Source: Myxocyprinus asiaticus
Lineage: Eukaryota > Chordata > Actinopteri > Cypriniformes > Catostomidae
NCBI RefSeq assembly: GCF_019703515.2
Contig: NC_059374.1
Location: 16,809,095-16,873,094, forward strand
Length of the DNA stretch: 64,000 nucleotides
Direction: 5' to 3'
In this document: one piece after another, positions 20,314 through 31,408 of the stretch
Layout: every line of letters begins with the position of its first letter
Numbering within the stretch: position 1 is the first letter of the stretch
Program-made: the position numbers and the translations under genes
Notes under the pieces: generated by a model
Database searches by the model: none
What the model saw: the letters and a program-made list of their open reading frames with translations, nothing else
Told to the model about the DNA's origin: nothing

Positions 20314-20534
20314 ATGCAAACAGACATATCTCATGACTTGTGTGGTCACACCCATGACCCATATAGAGGGTATAAAGTACAGCTGTTGTTTTGCAGATTT
20401 TTTTTCTTTGTGTATCAACTGATGCATGCTCGAGTGCTGATACTACTTTAATAAAAGTTACTCTTTGAACCCTTCATCCTTGGTCTCCTGTGTCTCTTTC
20501 TGGCTTTAGAGAGAAACATCACTCTGCTCCAACA
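20249..20534 (+). repeat. 5' LTR of the retrovirus-like element
   Basis: Starts TGTTACAA and ends CTCCAACA (286 bp). It has a (TG)n tract (20268-20311), a TATAAAG box at 20371 and a polyadenylation signal AATAAA at 20450. The sequence after it (TTGGCGTAGTCGGCATGAT, about 20538) sits where a tRNA primer-binding site belongs; I cannot name the tRNA. The preceding purine run looks like a polypurine tract, which normally precedes a 3' LTR. Confidence 0.7.
20371..20377 (+). promoter_or_regulatory. TATA box in retroviral LTR
   Basis: TATAAAG, 79 bases upstream of the AATAAA signal, an ordinary U3/R arrangement. Activity not known. Confidence 0.5.
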
Positions 20535-20738
20535 TTCTTGGCGTAGTCGGCATGATAGAAGACATTGAACTGAGGGAATCTGGGAAGAATTCACACTGAA
20601 AGACTACAAAGGTTCTGGAAGCCACAAAGACCCCGGGGTGCTGAGGAACTGGAGTCGCTGAATGGTTTACGATGTCTACGGTGCAGGCAATGTGTGAGTT
20701 GCTGACATTTTTACTTAGTTGCATCTCTCTCTATCAAA

Positions 20739-21504
20739 ATGAGCAAAAAGGAGACAGAGAAGCCGGAGGCATCAGGTCCGGGAATGAAGGGACCTGATCT
20801 CTCCTTAGAGGAGATACAAACACTATGTGTAGAACAAGTACAAAAAGCCATGAGTTTAAAAGAAATCAAGCAAAAGATGTTAGTTGATATTATGTCTTGT
20901 AAAAATGTAGGCGAAAGGTGGACAACTCCAGAAATTAAACAAGCATACAAGAAAAGGCCAAAAGGGGTTTTTAGTAAGAAAACTCAATTGTAGTGGGATT
21001 TGGTCATTCTGAGTAAGGTTCGAATGCATGCAGAGGAACAAAAGAAGGAAAGTGTCAATAGGGCTAATAAAATTATGCAGACTAAATTGACAGCTTTGTT
21101 GGCTGAATTGGAAAAGGCAGAAAAGAAAGTCACTGAGCTCGAACAGAAGCTGAATGAAGCGACTGACCAAAACGAAAAGTGGAAAACTGAAGAGAAAACA
21201 CAGTTAAACCAATCATGCAAGCCTTTATATCCCATGTCTGAGCTAAAACAAATGATGCGCATAAGGTATAACGATAATACTGACGATGATACCAGCACAG
21301 ACCCCGATACAGACACAGATACAGATGGGTGATGAGCCTATTGGCCCCATACATGAGATTATCTGGGAGGGAGGTGTTCCTGGGACTAGCATGCAGTTCA
21401 ATCAAAGTCAAGCGAAAGGCAAGGAAGACTTGGGACTGAGAAGAACAGATGGTACACAATATGTATACAGCTCTCGAACCCGCAACGGTCTGCGGCCAAG
21501 CTAA
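20739..21504 (+). pseudogene. retroviral gag, N-terminal part, broken
   Basis: ATG at 20739 follows the LTR by about 200 bases. The frame begins MSKKETEKPEASGPG, meets a TAG at 20991-20993, and continues in the same frame with a long heptad-like, Lys/Glu-rich coiled-coil segment (AELEKAEKKVTELEQKLNEA) and an Asp/Thr-rich run (STDPDTDTDTDG) up to a TGA at 21330-21332. A second frame, starting around 21320 (GDEPIGPIHEIIWEGG), carries on to 21504. Coiled-coil gags of this kind occur in several fish retroviruses. Confidence 0.6.
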
Positions 21505-21674
21505 AGAGATTGATGGAGAAGATTCTCAACTATAGAGACGTGTATAATTACTCATACAGGGATGCTTACAGCATAGCCATGACATCAGTGGGGGGTAGTA
21601 AGGCTCAGTAACTTAATTAAAAGCGGCTATGGCTGATTTCTTAGCAGATCACACCACCTCTGATAATAACAGGG

Positions 21675-21890
21675 ATGGATGGATGGCTGAGTCTGTATTT
21701 TAGAGATTTGAGAAAAAGGAAGGTTGATTGGTCAAAGGTTACTGCAATAAAGCAAAAGGGGAGGGAGCCTTTCAACGAGTACACCGAATTATTTAGGGAG
21801 GCTCTGATACTTCACAGTGACATGGTACCAGATGTCAAGGAAGCCCAAACTGCTTGTAGAACAGCAGGAAATGCATGCCCATATCTGGCG
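21675..21890 (+). pseudogene. retroviral capsid fragment
   Basis: Contains DLRKRKVDWSKVTAIKQ and REPFNEYTELFREALILHS, with the E.F.EY..LF pattern of capsid C-terminal domains. The frame joins straight into protease after NACPYLALW, so the rest of capsid and any zinc-knuckle nucleocapsid are deleted or unrecognisable. Confidence 0.5.
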
Positions 21891-21949
21891 CTTTGGCTGT
21901 CAGGCCTGCTCCCCACCATAAAAGCCACTCATACCCTGGGGGGAGAGGC

Positions 21950-22364
21950 TGGACGTAGGGCTGATGGGTTTTATGTAAAAGCAAGGGTAAATGACACATA
22001 TGATGTTGAGTCTTTAGTAGACACAGGAACACAAGTAACAGCAATACCTCAGAAATTAGTACCAGATTTGCCACTAACTAGAGAGGTGTTGAATGCAGGT
22101 GGAGCTACAGAAGGCAGAGGGCTTGTTAATATGGTGCTGGGTCCGCTCAAAATACATACTAATGTATGGGTAGGGGATGTATTACAACCACTGATGGGTA
22201 TAGATGTGTTATGTGAGTTGCAGGGAAAACTAGAGCTGGCAGGTGATTATATGTGGTGGCAACAGCCATTGAGGCTGTGCTTGAAGGGGAGTCCAGGTGA
22301 GTTAGCGACCATGGTAAAGATTATCCTATTTGGGCAAAATCAAAAAATTACTGTGGTCACCTGA
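21950..22364 (+). pseudogene. retroviral aspartic protease region
   Basis: The protease active-site motif appears as ESLVDTGTQVTAIP (DTG triad), with the later segment GDVLQPLMGIDVL matching the flap-to-C-terminal region of retropepsins. It is fused in frame to the capsid fragment and closes at a TGA at 22362-22364, after which RT continues in another frame. Confidence 0.7.
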
Positions 22365-22366
22365 AC

Positions 22367-22905
22367 ATGCCACCTGTTACATTCACGGGCACACAACCTC
22401 CCTGCATGTGGCAATATCCAATTGGCAAACAGGCAGAAGATCAGATTAAACAGGTGGTAGAGGACCTTACTAAACAAGGTATTCTAAAAGAAACCAACTC
22501 TCCCTGTAATTCCACTGTCTGGCCAGTCAGAAACCGGATGGTCCCTGGCGCCTCATAGTGGATTACCAGGAGCTAAATAAATGTGTAGATAAAATGAACC
22601 CATTAGTCGCTGACCCCGGTACTATATTTTCAGCGGTCCCACAGCATCTGAAAATATTTTCAGTAATTGATATGTCTAACAGATTTTGGTCCGTACCGCT
22701 CCATCCTGATATTCAACACTGGTTTGCCTTCACTGTCAGAGGTAATCAATATACGTGGACTAGGCTCCCGCAGGGTTTCCAATAATAGCCCTACTGTCTA
22801 TCATACAGCGTTGAACATGCATTTGTCTGACCTACATCTCGAATCCACAGTAATTCAATATGTGGATGACATTTTAATATGCAGCACTCATTCATATACG
22901 AAGGA
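22367..22905 (+). pseudogene. retroviral reverse transcriptase fragment
   Basis: Fingers and palm are present: YPIGKQAEDQIKQVVEDL, LIVDYQELNKCVD, FSVIDMSNRFWSVPL, a LPQGFQ-type turn, and YVDDILI (catalytic YxDD box). At least two frame breaks occur, near 22550 and 22785. After the YVDD region the sequence jumps to RNase H near 22905, so thumb and connection are deleted. Confidence 0.75.
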
Positions 22906-23275
22906 AAGAGACATACGGGCTGGGTGGTGATAGATGACTCCGCAGTAGTGAGGGCGGGGCCATTGCCAGCCAGTAAATCAGCTCAGGTTGCAGAATTAAA
23001 AGCTGTCACTGAGGAAGAAGAATAAAAGAGTCAATATTTGCACAGAGAGTCAATATTCTTTTGGAGTATTACATGATTTTGGCAAAGGATGGAAAGAAAG
23101 TGGGTTCCTAACAGCTGCAGGGACGCCCATATTGAATGGGGAAGAAATTGACAAGCTCTTATCTGTGCTCACAAAACGACGAGAAGTGGCAGTTCTAAAA
23201 ATTAAAGCTCACACAAAAGTATACCAGAAAAATGGAATGCCAGAACTGATTTAGCAGCGAGAGTAGCTGCATGAA
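22906..23275 (+). pseudogene. retroviral RNase H remnant
   Basis: Short pieces in different frames resemble the RNase H middle and C-terminus: GWVVIDDSAVV, AQVAELKAVTE (catalytic Glu region), YSFGVLHDFGKGWKESGFL and a final NARTDLAARVAA. Several stops interrupt it. Confidence 0.55.
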
Positions 23276-23341
23276 CAACCCACAAACCACTGAAGTCTTG
23301 CTACGACCGATTGTTTCAATACAACAACAGATATTAAAAGA

Positions 23342-24415
23342 ATGCAGGAGGAGGTTAATAGAGAGGAAATGTGGTCCTGGATGGAAAACGGAGGGCGTTT
23401 AGGCGATGACAACATTTGGAGGAAAGACAATAAACCGATCTGCCCAAAGGTATTAATGCCCTACGTCTTACAACAAATACACTATTTAGGTCAAAGTGGG
23501 GCAGATCAGATGGTACATCAATTCAGGCAAATTTGGTGGGCGCCTGGTATAAAAGCAAGGGCAGCAGATATTTGTAGTAGATGTATGATTTGTCAAAAAC
23601 ATTCTGATGCCACGACACCTCTGATCATGAAAAGTCTATCCAGATCACCAGGCCCTTTTACACACCTACAAGTAGACTACATCAGTCTGCCACCATGCCA
23701 GGGTAAGCAAGAAGTGTTAGTGATCATAGACACATTCTCCCGGTGGACTGAGGCCTTTCCAGTAAATAGAAGTACCTCCTCTCGGACTGCAAAAATATTG
23801 TTACAAGACTACATACTACGATGGGGTTTACCAAAAAAAAAAATTTACTCAGACCAGGGTACGCATTTTACAGGAACGGTGTGTCAGAAAGTAGCTCGAA
23901 TGCTAAAGCTTGACTGTGATTTTCATTGCCCTGTTCACCCTCAGTCGAGTGGTATGGTAGAGAGAGTAAATCGAACCATCAAAAATAGATTGTACAAACT
24001 GCACAGTGACGGAATACCATGGCCGGAAGCTCTACCTATGGTTCTATACTCTATTAGGGGGGCACATAACAAATCAACAGGGCTTAGCCCCTTTGATGCG
24101 GTCACAGGAAGGCCCATATATGTGCCTGGACAGATTGATCTGAGAGAAGCTGATGTCCACCTCACCTCTGACACCTTAACTGACTATTGTATGTGACTAA
24201 CAGAAGCAGTGAAGGGAGTTGAGGGGCAAGTTAAGGCAGCACAAAAACCAAATGGTGGGAGTATGGCTAATGGGTTTTACCCAGGTTAACAAATTTGTGT
24301 TTAAATACTTAAAAGAGATGCGATGGGGCCAAAGTGGGAAGGACCATATATTCTTCTGCTAATCACATCTACCGCGGTAAAGGTTCAGGGAAAGAGACTT
24401 TGGGTACGCTGCTCT
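23342..24415 (+). pseudogene. retroviral integrase, nearly full
   Basis: 284-codon open frame (23342-24196), the longest intact piece of this element. It has an H...H...C..C zinc-binding head (IHYLGQSGADQMVHQF, CSRCMIC), then the DDE core: LQVDYISL, YSDQGTHF and SSGMVERVN. A stop at 24194-24196 follows, and a C-terminal SH3-like piece (GPKWEGPY, KVQGK, CSHCRPVRGG) can be read up to about 24415 in other frames. All three acidic residues are present. Confidence 0.82.
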
Positions 24416-24725
24416 CATTGCCGGCCAGTCCGAGGTGGGGATAGAGACTAGAGGTATGAGAGAGCTGTCAGTAAGAACTCACCTATTTAGAGGGTGATGG
24501 GCCACCCAGCACGGTGAAGATGTTCAACCACTCCATGTCTCTGTCAGATTGCTCTACCGCTCACCGCTGGTGCTAAAAGAAATAAGGCAGGTTCTGTATG
24601 GTTCAAAAGGACAATAAAAGGACTGACCTTGAACCTACTTCGTTGTCTCCTGACTCCTCCGTTGCCCCAAACTAACAACTTGTTACAATGGTGCCGAGAA
24701 CCCGGCTTTGGAGGAATATGCTGTT

Positions 24726-24845
24726 ATGGAGTCCTCACCACTGGGCGAAGTCTTCAAGACCCTCACCAGCATCCAGCAGTCACAACATCAGGCCCTCATA
24801 GAGGTACGCTGGGAGCAGGAACAACGCTTTCATGTCCTGCACCAT
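24726..24845 (+). pseudogene. gypsy (Gmr1-like) gag start
   Basis: ATG at 24726, 20 bases after the primer-binding-like site, opens a short frame with SPLGEVFKTLTSIQQSQHQAL followed by a Glu/Arg-rich stretch, as in the N-termini of gypsy gags. It is cut near 24845, where integrase sequence begins, so nearly all of gag and all of protease are gone. Confidence 0.6.
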
Positions 24846-25790
24846 TGTGCCCGCTGCCATTGATCGAGATCCCCTTCGAGAAAATTGGCATGGATCTCAT
24901 TGGGCCATTAGAACGGACTGCACGTGGCCATCGCTTTGTATTAGTTCTGGTGGATTATGCAACGCGATAACCAGAAGCAGTGCCTCTAAGCAACATCTTA
25001 GCATGTAGTGTTGCAGAGGCACTCTTCAAAATTATCTCCTGAGTGGGGATTCCAAAGAAAATCCTCACTGATCAACGCATAACATTCATGTCACGTACAC
25101 TTCGTGAACTATATGAATTATTAGGTATTAAATTGATTCGCACCAGAGATTATCACCAGCAAACTGACGGGTTGGTCGAACGATTTAATAAGACCTTAAA
25201 AAACATGATTCAGAAATTCGTACACGAAGATGCTAAAAACTGGGATAAGTGGCTCAAACCCCTGTTATTTGCAGTATGAGAGGTCCCGCAAGCCTCCACC
25301 GGGTTTTCCCGTTTGAGCTACTGTATGGGTGCCGGCCGCGGGGCCTGCTTGACATCATATGGGAAGCTTGGGAGGAAGGACCTTCAAATAGCAAAAATCA
25401 AATTCAATACGTTCTTGGCCTTAGAGCAAAACTCTACACATTGGGGCAGGTAACACGGAAGAATTTGCTCCAAGCACAAGAACAGCAATGCCAAATATAC
25501 GAAAGGGGCACTCGACTACGGGAATTTGCAAAGGGAGATAAAGTGCTTGTATTGCTGCCCACCTTGAGCTCCAAATTACTCGCCAAGTGGCAAGGACCTT
25601 TTGAGGTCACAAGATGTGTCAGAGATCTCGATTGTGAGGTTAGGCGAACAGATAGGGGAGGGGCACATCAAACCTACCACCTCAACCTCCTCAAACCACG
25701 GAGAAAGGCGGTACCTGTAGCCTTGGCGACGGTGTTTCCGGAGAGGGCGGAGCTCGGGCCGGAGGTATCTCCCAAGTTCATTCACCCCGG
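24846..25790 (+). pseudogene. gypsy integrase (Gmr1-like)
   Basis: Core motifs are FEKIGMDLIGPL (first Asp), LTDQRITFMS (second Asp; the Gly normally after DQ is Arg here) and GLVERFNKTLK (Glu). In-frame stops lie near 24968, 25040 and 25277, with a frameshift near 25280. The C-terminal part continues in the frame starting at 25249: RFELLYGCRPRGLLD, KGDKVLVLLP, LAKWQGPFEV and HLNLLKPR, the last two being the GPF/chromodomain-like tail. The zinc-binding head is missing. Confidence 0.82.
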
Positions 25791-27196
25791 TCCCTTGCGG
25801 AGACCACCTCTCACTGTCGCAGCTTACAGATATTGCCAGGTTGCAAGCGGAATTCATGGATATGTTTTCACCCCTACCTGGTCACATGAACCTCATAGAG
25901 CATCATATCGAAACCACCCCAGGGTGGTGGATCGTAGCCACCCCTATCGTCTTCCTGAACACAAGAAAAAGGTTGTTCAGGAAGAATTAGAGGCAGTGCT
26001 CAAAATGGGTGTAATACAAGAGTCGCACAGTGATTGGGCCAGCCTGGTAGTTCTGGTACCAAAGAGCGACGGCTCGGTCCGCTTCTGTGTTGACTACCAG
26101 AAAGTGAACGCGGTGTCCAAATTTAACGCTTATCCAATGCCGCGAATTGACGAGTTAATCGGTCGGTTGGGTGCGGCTCAATTTTATTCGACGCTGGACT
26201 TAACAAAGGGTCATTGGCAGATCCCTTTAACTCCAATGTCCCAAGAAAAGACAGCTTTTTCCACACCGTTTGGATTACACCAATTTGTGACTCTCCCGTT
26301 CGGTTTGTTCGGAGCCCCGGCCACGTTTCAGCGCCTTATGGACAAGATCCTCAGACCGCACACGGCATATGCCGACGCATATCTGGACGACATCATAATT
26401 TACAGTAATGATTGGCAGTGGTATATCCAACACCTAAGGGCTGTCCTGAGAGCGCTGAGACAGGCGGGACTCACGGCTAGCCCGAAGAAGTGTGCAGTTT
26501 GGTGGGTGGAAGTTAGGTATCTGGGGTTCCACTTGGGTCACAGGAAGGTGCATCCACAGGTTGACAAAACCGCAGTGATCGCAGCCTGCCCGGCGCCCAA
26601 GACCAAAAAAGGAGTAAGGCATTTTTGGTGCTGGCTGGCTACTACCCAAGGTTTGTGCCTAGTTATTCTGATGTCACCAGCCCACTGACTGACCTTACTA
26701 AAAAGCGGGCTCCCGATCTGGTCCAGTGGACAGAGTCGTGCCAACAGGCCTTCCTTACAGTAAAGCCTGCACTGTGTGAGGGGCCGCATTTACATGCACC
26801 TGATTTCTCTCTTCCCTTCATTTTGCAGACTGATGCATCTGACATGGGGCTGGGTATGGTGCTTTCGCAGGAGGTGGGGGGGAGGAACGGCCAGTGATAT
26901 TTATTAGTCGCAAGCTCTCCTTCAGGGAGACAAAATATAGTACCATCGAGAAGGAGTGTCTTGTGATTAAGTGGGCTGTCCTGACCCTCCGCTACTACCT
27001 GCTGGGGCGGGCCTTCACCCTTTATTCTGATCATGCTACTCTGCAGTGGCTCCACCGCATGAAGGACACTAACGCATGGATCACCCGTTGGTATCTGGCT
27101 CTTCAGCCCTTTAAGTTCAAGGTGATCCACAGGCCAGGGGCACAGATGGTTTTGGCTGATTTTCTCTCCAGAAATGGGAGGGGGTGGGAGGAGTAG
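25791..27196 (+). pseudogene. gypsy RT-RNase H (Gmr1-like)
   Basis: Continues in the same frame as the integrase tail. RT motifs are VPKSDGSVRFCVDYQKVN, FYSTLDLTKGHWQIPL (first Asp), FGLFGAPATFQRLM and YLDDIIIYS (YxDD). Frame changes follow near 26620 and 26895. RNase H shows QTDASDMGLG (Asp), TIEKECLVIKW (Glu), YSDHATLQW (Asp) and HRPGAQMVLADFLSR at the end, then a stop near 27194. Catalytic residues are all present; decay is by two frameshifts. Confidence 0.87.
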
Positions 27197-27237
27197 GCAG
27201 GCCGGATGTTGCCCCGGCCTGAGTCAGTGGAAATAGT

Positions 27238-27292
27238 GTAATAGTGGCAAATTCTCTTAACATCTGGCAAATTCTCTTAACATCTGGCAAAA
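27238..27292 (+). repeat. short tandem duplication
   Basis: TGGCAAATTCTCTTAACATC occurs twice in tandem (about 23-bp period) followed by an A-run, at the junction between the gypsy element and the LINE fragment. Confidence 0.75.
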
Positions 27293-27414
27293 AAAAAATG
27301 TCTGCAAAATTATGTGAAGTTCTTGTATATTTCTCCAATCTGGAACAACCATAATGTAAAATCTGGAAACAAACCTTTTGTCTTTAAGCCTTGATCTGAC
27401 CAAGGTGTACATGT

Positions 27415-28168
27415 TTAGGTGATATATTCAATGATCAAGGGTTAAGGTCATTTCAGGATTTGAAAGAGTTTTACAATCTGCCCGGATACTCCTACTTTTT
27501 GTATTTATGGTTAAGAAGCGCACTGCTTGCTTATGGAGTACCATGGGACTCTAATTTGGATTCCCATCCATTAACGGACTGTTTAAAGATCTCACGGACA
27601 TGATGAGTGGTTTCTTTCATCTACAACAGATTACTTGAGCATGGCTCCCACACACTCCCCATTATTACAATATGGGAAAAAGAACTGGATCCTTATAAAC
27701 TAAACTGGGACTGGATTTGGGAAGGTATTCTTTGTATGTCCAAAAACCAGCCCATCAACTTATACACTACAAACTCATTCACAAGGCTTATGCTACTCCA
27801 TATATTCTGCATAACTGAAGCGTGTACCCAACCCCTTTTGTTTAATTTGTAACTCGAGGACAGTGGGGATATATATGCATATGTTTTACAACTGTCAATA
27901 TATTAGCAAATTCTGGGAAAAGGTTTTCCAGGTGGTGTCAGAGTTATGTGACAGGGACATAGCTAAACAACCCAGTCTTTGTTTGTTGAATGATGACTTT
28001 GAGCTTAACCTTACTACTAACCAGCGTAGAATATTTCACACCGCATTAACTGCTCCTAAGAAGGTTATCTTTAGAATTTGGCATGAACCTACTTATCCTG
28101 CAGACAAAATGTTGCTCATAGAATTAAAAAGATATTGCATTGTTAGAATGCTCAACAGCAAGGAATGA
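27415..28168 (+). pseudogene. L1-type ORF2 C-terminal region
   Basis: Readable pieces are LRSFQDLKEFYNLPGYSYF, LRSALLAYGVPWDS, YKLIHKAYATPYILHN and, in the longest frame (27863-28168), HMFYNCQYISKFWEKVFQVV, with the H-F-C-x-x-I-x-x-FW pattern of the Cys/His segment after the RT domain in L1/Tx1-type ORF2. There are several stops and frame shifts. Confidence 0.65.
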
Positions 28169-28433
28169 CAAAGATAAACCAATAACAATTAAGGTGTGGT
28201 CAGACTTTATTGATAGTCTCTCTCACATAATAACCCGTTAGGGCAACTAAGTACATTTTGGATTCTGTATTCTGTTTTGTTGCAATGGTAAGGAGCATGT
28301 GAGCTCTGTGATCATCCATGATGTGTATTATGTATTGTCCTTGTGTGATTCCTGATGCTTGTCTTACGGACCCTGGTATTGGGTATAATTCATTTGTGTT
28401 TTTCGTGTTGCTTGTGTCTTGCAATGACATAAA

Positions 28434-28440
<7 letters not shown>
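27415..28440 (+). mobile_element. L1-type LINE, 5'-truncated 3' end
   Basis: Decayed C-terminal ORF2 sequence followed by a roughly 270-base 3' region and an A-run at 28427-28440. The 5' truncation and A-tail are typical of L1-type insertions. It differs in sequence from the L2-type pieces elsewhere in the window. Confidence 0.7.
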
Positions 28441-28464
<24 letters not shown>

Positions 28465-28466
28465 TA
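28441..28466. repeat. (TA)n microsatellite
   Basis: Pure TA dinucleotide run just after the LINE A-tail; probably grew from the tail. Confidence 0.85.
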
Positions 28467-29361
28467 AATGGTATGTGCTGTCGAATGTTCAGCAGTTCGT
28501 TCCTGGTAAAACTGATTGAAAAAAAAAAAGATTAAACACAGGACAAACAAACAAAAACAGCAAAAGAACTGGAGAGCTCCACACCAAGGCAGCCATTCAC
28601 GGCGCCATCATGTAACTTTTGTGATTTGCTTACTTAACCATGAGGGGGTACTTATATTCCTTCAATCAGCATATTTAGCATTTGCAATACTTCTGTTAAA
28701 AAGATGATAGGCTATTTGAACCTTTTTTGCACATACAGTTCAAACTGTACTGATTTATCCCCCAGCTTGAGTTATTTAATGCATGCTGTAAATAATGTCA
28801 CACTACGCTTTACTGCAGAAAATGAGTGATGGATGAACTGAGAGAAGGCTCAATTGGACTAACTAGTTACCTAATACATTCTTTGATGTAAAAAACATTG
28901 CAGCATCAAAACAGCCAGCTCTAATGTTGACGGCTTTAAATTTTTATCCCAGTACTTCTGTGATTATTTTAATGTTGGTAACATGAAAAATAAAGATATT
29001 GTGATGATAAAAAAGCCTGTTTGAGCAACATCTGCTTCAGTCCCTCTCTCTGAGTAAATGGCAGTGCGAACAATGGCGTGAATGCAGAGAACACCAGTTT
29101 TATTGCATACCTCTTTTTATCCAGCCTAGAGTGATCACACAGGATTAATAATTTGTTCAAAGTGAAATAAGAGCAGTGGAGAGAGCTAGAGGAGGGAATT
29201 TTACATTTTTACACCAGTAGGTGGCGACAAATGATATGCAGGGGCGCATTTACGTACAGGCTTATACGGGCTGAAGCCCAGGGGCCTACAACTCCCATGG
29301 GGCCTTCAGCGGCAGACGTGGTTGTTGACATGGTGACAGTGTGCAACCGTTAAAGGCATTC
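28467..29361. other. unassigned DNA
   Basis: No element or gene recognised apart from the CTCF-like motif at 29214-29228. Confidence 0.45.
29214..29228 (+). promoter_or_regulatory. CTCF-like motif
   Basis: CCAGTAGGTGGCGAC fits the vertebrate CTCF core pattern CCASYAGRKGGCRS closely. One motif by itself is weak evidence for occupancy. Confidence 0.3.
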
Positions 29362-29374
29362 ATGTAGTGCTTCT

Positions 29375-29770
29375 TTTTTTTTTTTTTGTGGTGGCGTGGT
29401 GGTGTAGTGACTCGCCTCAATCTGTGGCGGTGGACAAATCTCAGTTGCCTCTGCATCTGAGACAGTCAATCCGCACATCTTATCATGTGGCTTGTTGAGC
29501 GTGTTACCGCGGAGACCTAGCACATGTGGAGGCTCACGCTATTCTCCGCAGCATCCACGCACAACTCACCACGTGCCCCACCGAGAGCGAGAACTACATT
29601 ATAGCAACCATGAGGAGGTTAACCCAATGTTACTCTACCCTCCCTAGCAACTCGGCCAATTTGTTGCTTAGGAAGTCTGACTGGAATCACTCAGCACGCC
29701 CTGGATTCGAACTTGCGACTCCAGGTGTGGTAGTCAGCGTCTTTACTTGCTGAGTTACCCAGGCCCCCAT
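29375..29770 (-). repeat. tRNA-derived SINE, full-length, with 13-bp target duplication
   Basis: Flanked by ATGTAGTGCTTCT (29362-29374) and ATGTAGTGATTCT (29771-29783). On the minus strand the head reads GGGGGCCTGGGTAACTCAGC (A-box region), then AAGTTCGAATCCAGGGCG (B box), a body of about 300 bases, and a poly-A tail (T-run at 29375-29386 on the plus strand). Same family as 59150-59592. One open frame of 75 codons in it is incidental. Confidence 0.85.
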
Positions 29771-29783
29771 ATGTAGTGATTCT

Positions 29784-31408
29784 ACAATGCACAACATTAA
29801 ATATCCATTAAATATACTGAAATATCCTTGTTTTTGTGATGCTCAAAGATTTTTTAGATATAGTTCTTGGAAATGTTTCATGTGTAAGTGTATGAGTGTG
29901 TGCTTTTGTGTGTTTTCTTCTGTAAATTATAACCTGCCCTGAATCTGTCTCCACTGTTTGTCAGACTGTCAGTTCCCCCCACCCCCCAAGTGCAGCACAT
30001 GGCACTAAACTGTCCTTGTATTGAGCAGCGCTCCACAGAATATCTCCATTAACAACTTGCCTAATGCACAACAACCCTGATCTTAACCCCGAGTGACAGT
30101 AAAGTGCAACCAGCGCTAACACAAATACGCGCAACAAACAAACACATACACACATGCAAGAAAATGTGTATGTATTTTCACCATGCTAGAGTGGAGTTCT
30201 GAGACTGGTGAGGATATTGTATAATATTGTATTCTCTTTATCTCATCGCTTATCTCTTTTTATAAACATCAATCTCGGCAGAGCAAAAAAATACAAGATC
30301 AAAAACTGCATTCTCTCATTCACTGTAATTACATTAGAGTAATTTAGTGTACCATTCAATAAGTTGCATCGATCATTAAACCTTTCCTTTTAACCACAGG
30401 CTAAGACCAGTTGCAATCCTTGAACTCATTTAGACATTCTTCTAATAATAGAGTTTTTTGCTCTCATATAGATTTTGAAATATATGAATGATAACACAAG
30501 CAGACATTGTCTTTGCTCAAAAAAAAAAAAAAGAAAACTTTTAAATAAGTCTTGTGGTCTTGCCTGAAGCAGAATTTAATTGCCTGAAATTGGAGAGCAG
30601 TTATAGCTGAGAAGTTCAGTAACCTTGCTATCAAATCTGTTACACTGTCTTGCCTTCCTGCCCAAACTGACAGGAGTGGGAATGGAGGCGTTAAGACACA
30701 GAATTAAAATATATTTTTGAAAAGAAGGCAAGAAATAAGAAGAGTCCTTGATAGAGTATTGATGTGATGCTGCAGAGAGAGGAGGGTTTCAGTAGAAATA
30801 ATGGACATTATTTAGTTTCATGTCCTGTTTGAATGTTCAGACAGTCTTTTGGAATTGCTTTGCATGTGAAGACAGCGTGTTTAATGCTCTCAGGAATCAT
30901 ATTCATCAGCTGAGCTTATTAGATGATGGACATTGGCATAAGAATAGTTTAAAAATGGCTGAAGTCATTGATTCACAAGTTAGACTTGAGGGAATGTTCT
31001 TGGTTCAATACAAGTTAAGCTCTATTGACAGCATTCGTGGCATAACGTCGATTACCACAGACATATTTGTCCCTCAGCTTTTTAAAAAGCAAAAACGGTT
31101 ACAGAAATGCACTTACAATGGAATAGGGGACAACAAAGTAAATCTAAAAAAAAAAAAAAAAAAAAAAACTGTTTTTATAGTATGGCCACAAGACTTGTTA
31201 CCATAAGACAAGTACAATAACCTTGAATTACTAACCTTGACCTTGCATTGTTATTTCCAACTCCTTTCATGACCATGTGAAATCGGTCAACCCTGTAACT
31301 TTCGCATGATACACGCAAGGATACGAGCTAGAAGGACAATTTACTAGGGATGTGCATGGTAACTGTTTGAAATATTTGCATTACAGCAAGGGTTCACAAT
31401 GGTTATTC
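29784..31408. other. unassigned DNA
   Basis: About 1.6 kb without a recognisable gene or element. There is a 21-base A-run at 31147-31168 and another at 30519-30532. The longest open frame (30820-31206, 128 codons) ends in the poly-A and has no recognisable domain. Confidence 0.45.

Larger units (their letters stand above)
20249..24440 (+). mobile_element. endogenous-retrovirus-like element, defective, no env
   Basis: Order is 5' LTR, primer-binding region, gag, protease, RT, part of RNase H, integrase. The integrase C-terminus fades out near 24420 and a different retrotransposon follows, so no env and no 3' LTR are present. Gag and pol contain stops, frameshifts and large deletions: capsid C-terminus plus nucleocapsid, and RT thumb/connection, are missing. 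It resembles class I (gamma/epsilon-type) fish retroviruses by integrase and RT style; exact placement is uncertain. Not capable of replication. Confidence 0.8.
24600..27240 (+). mobile_element. Ty3/gypsy retrotransposon with integrase before RT (Gmr1-like)
   Basis: The end of an LTR (to 24687, CTTGTTACA) is followed by a primer-binding-like TGGTGCCGAGAACCCGG (24689-24705). Then come a short gag start, integrase, RT and RNase H. Standard Ty3/gypsy order is PR-RT-RH-IN; here integrase comes first, as described for Gmr1 elements of fish and other deuterostomes. The order is supported by one continuous frame spanning integrase C-terminus and RT. Gag C-terminus, protease and integrase N-terminus are deleted. 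The 3' LTR is not found; the element ends near 27240. Confidence 0.85.

Noticed and set aside
24200..24620. env gene of the retrovirus-like element
   Set aside because: After the integrase tail there is only a short non-coding stretch, then the next element; no signal peptide, furin site or transmembrane segment is visible.
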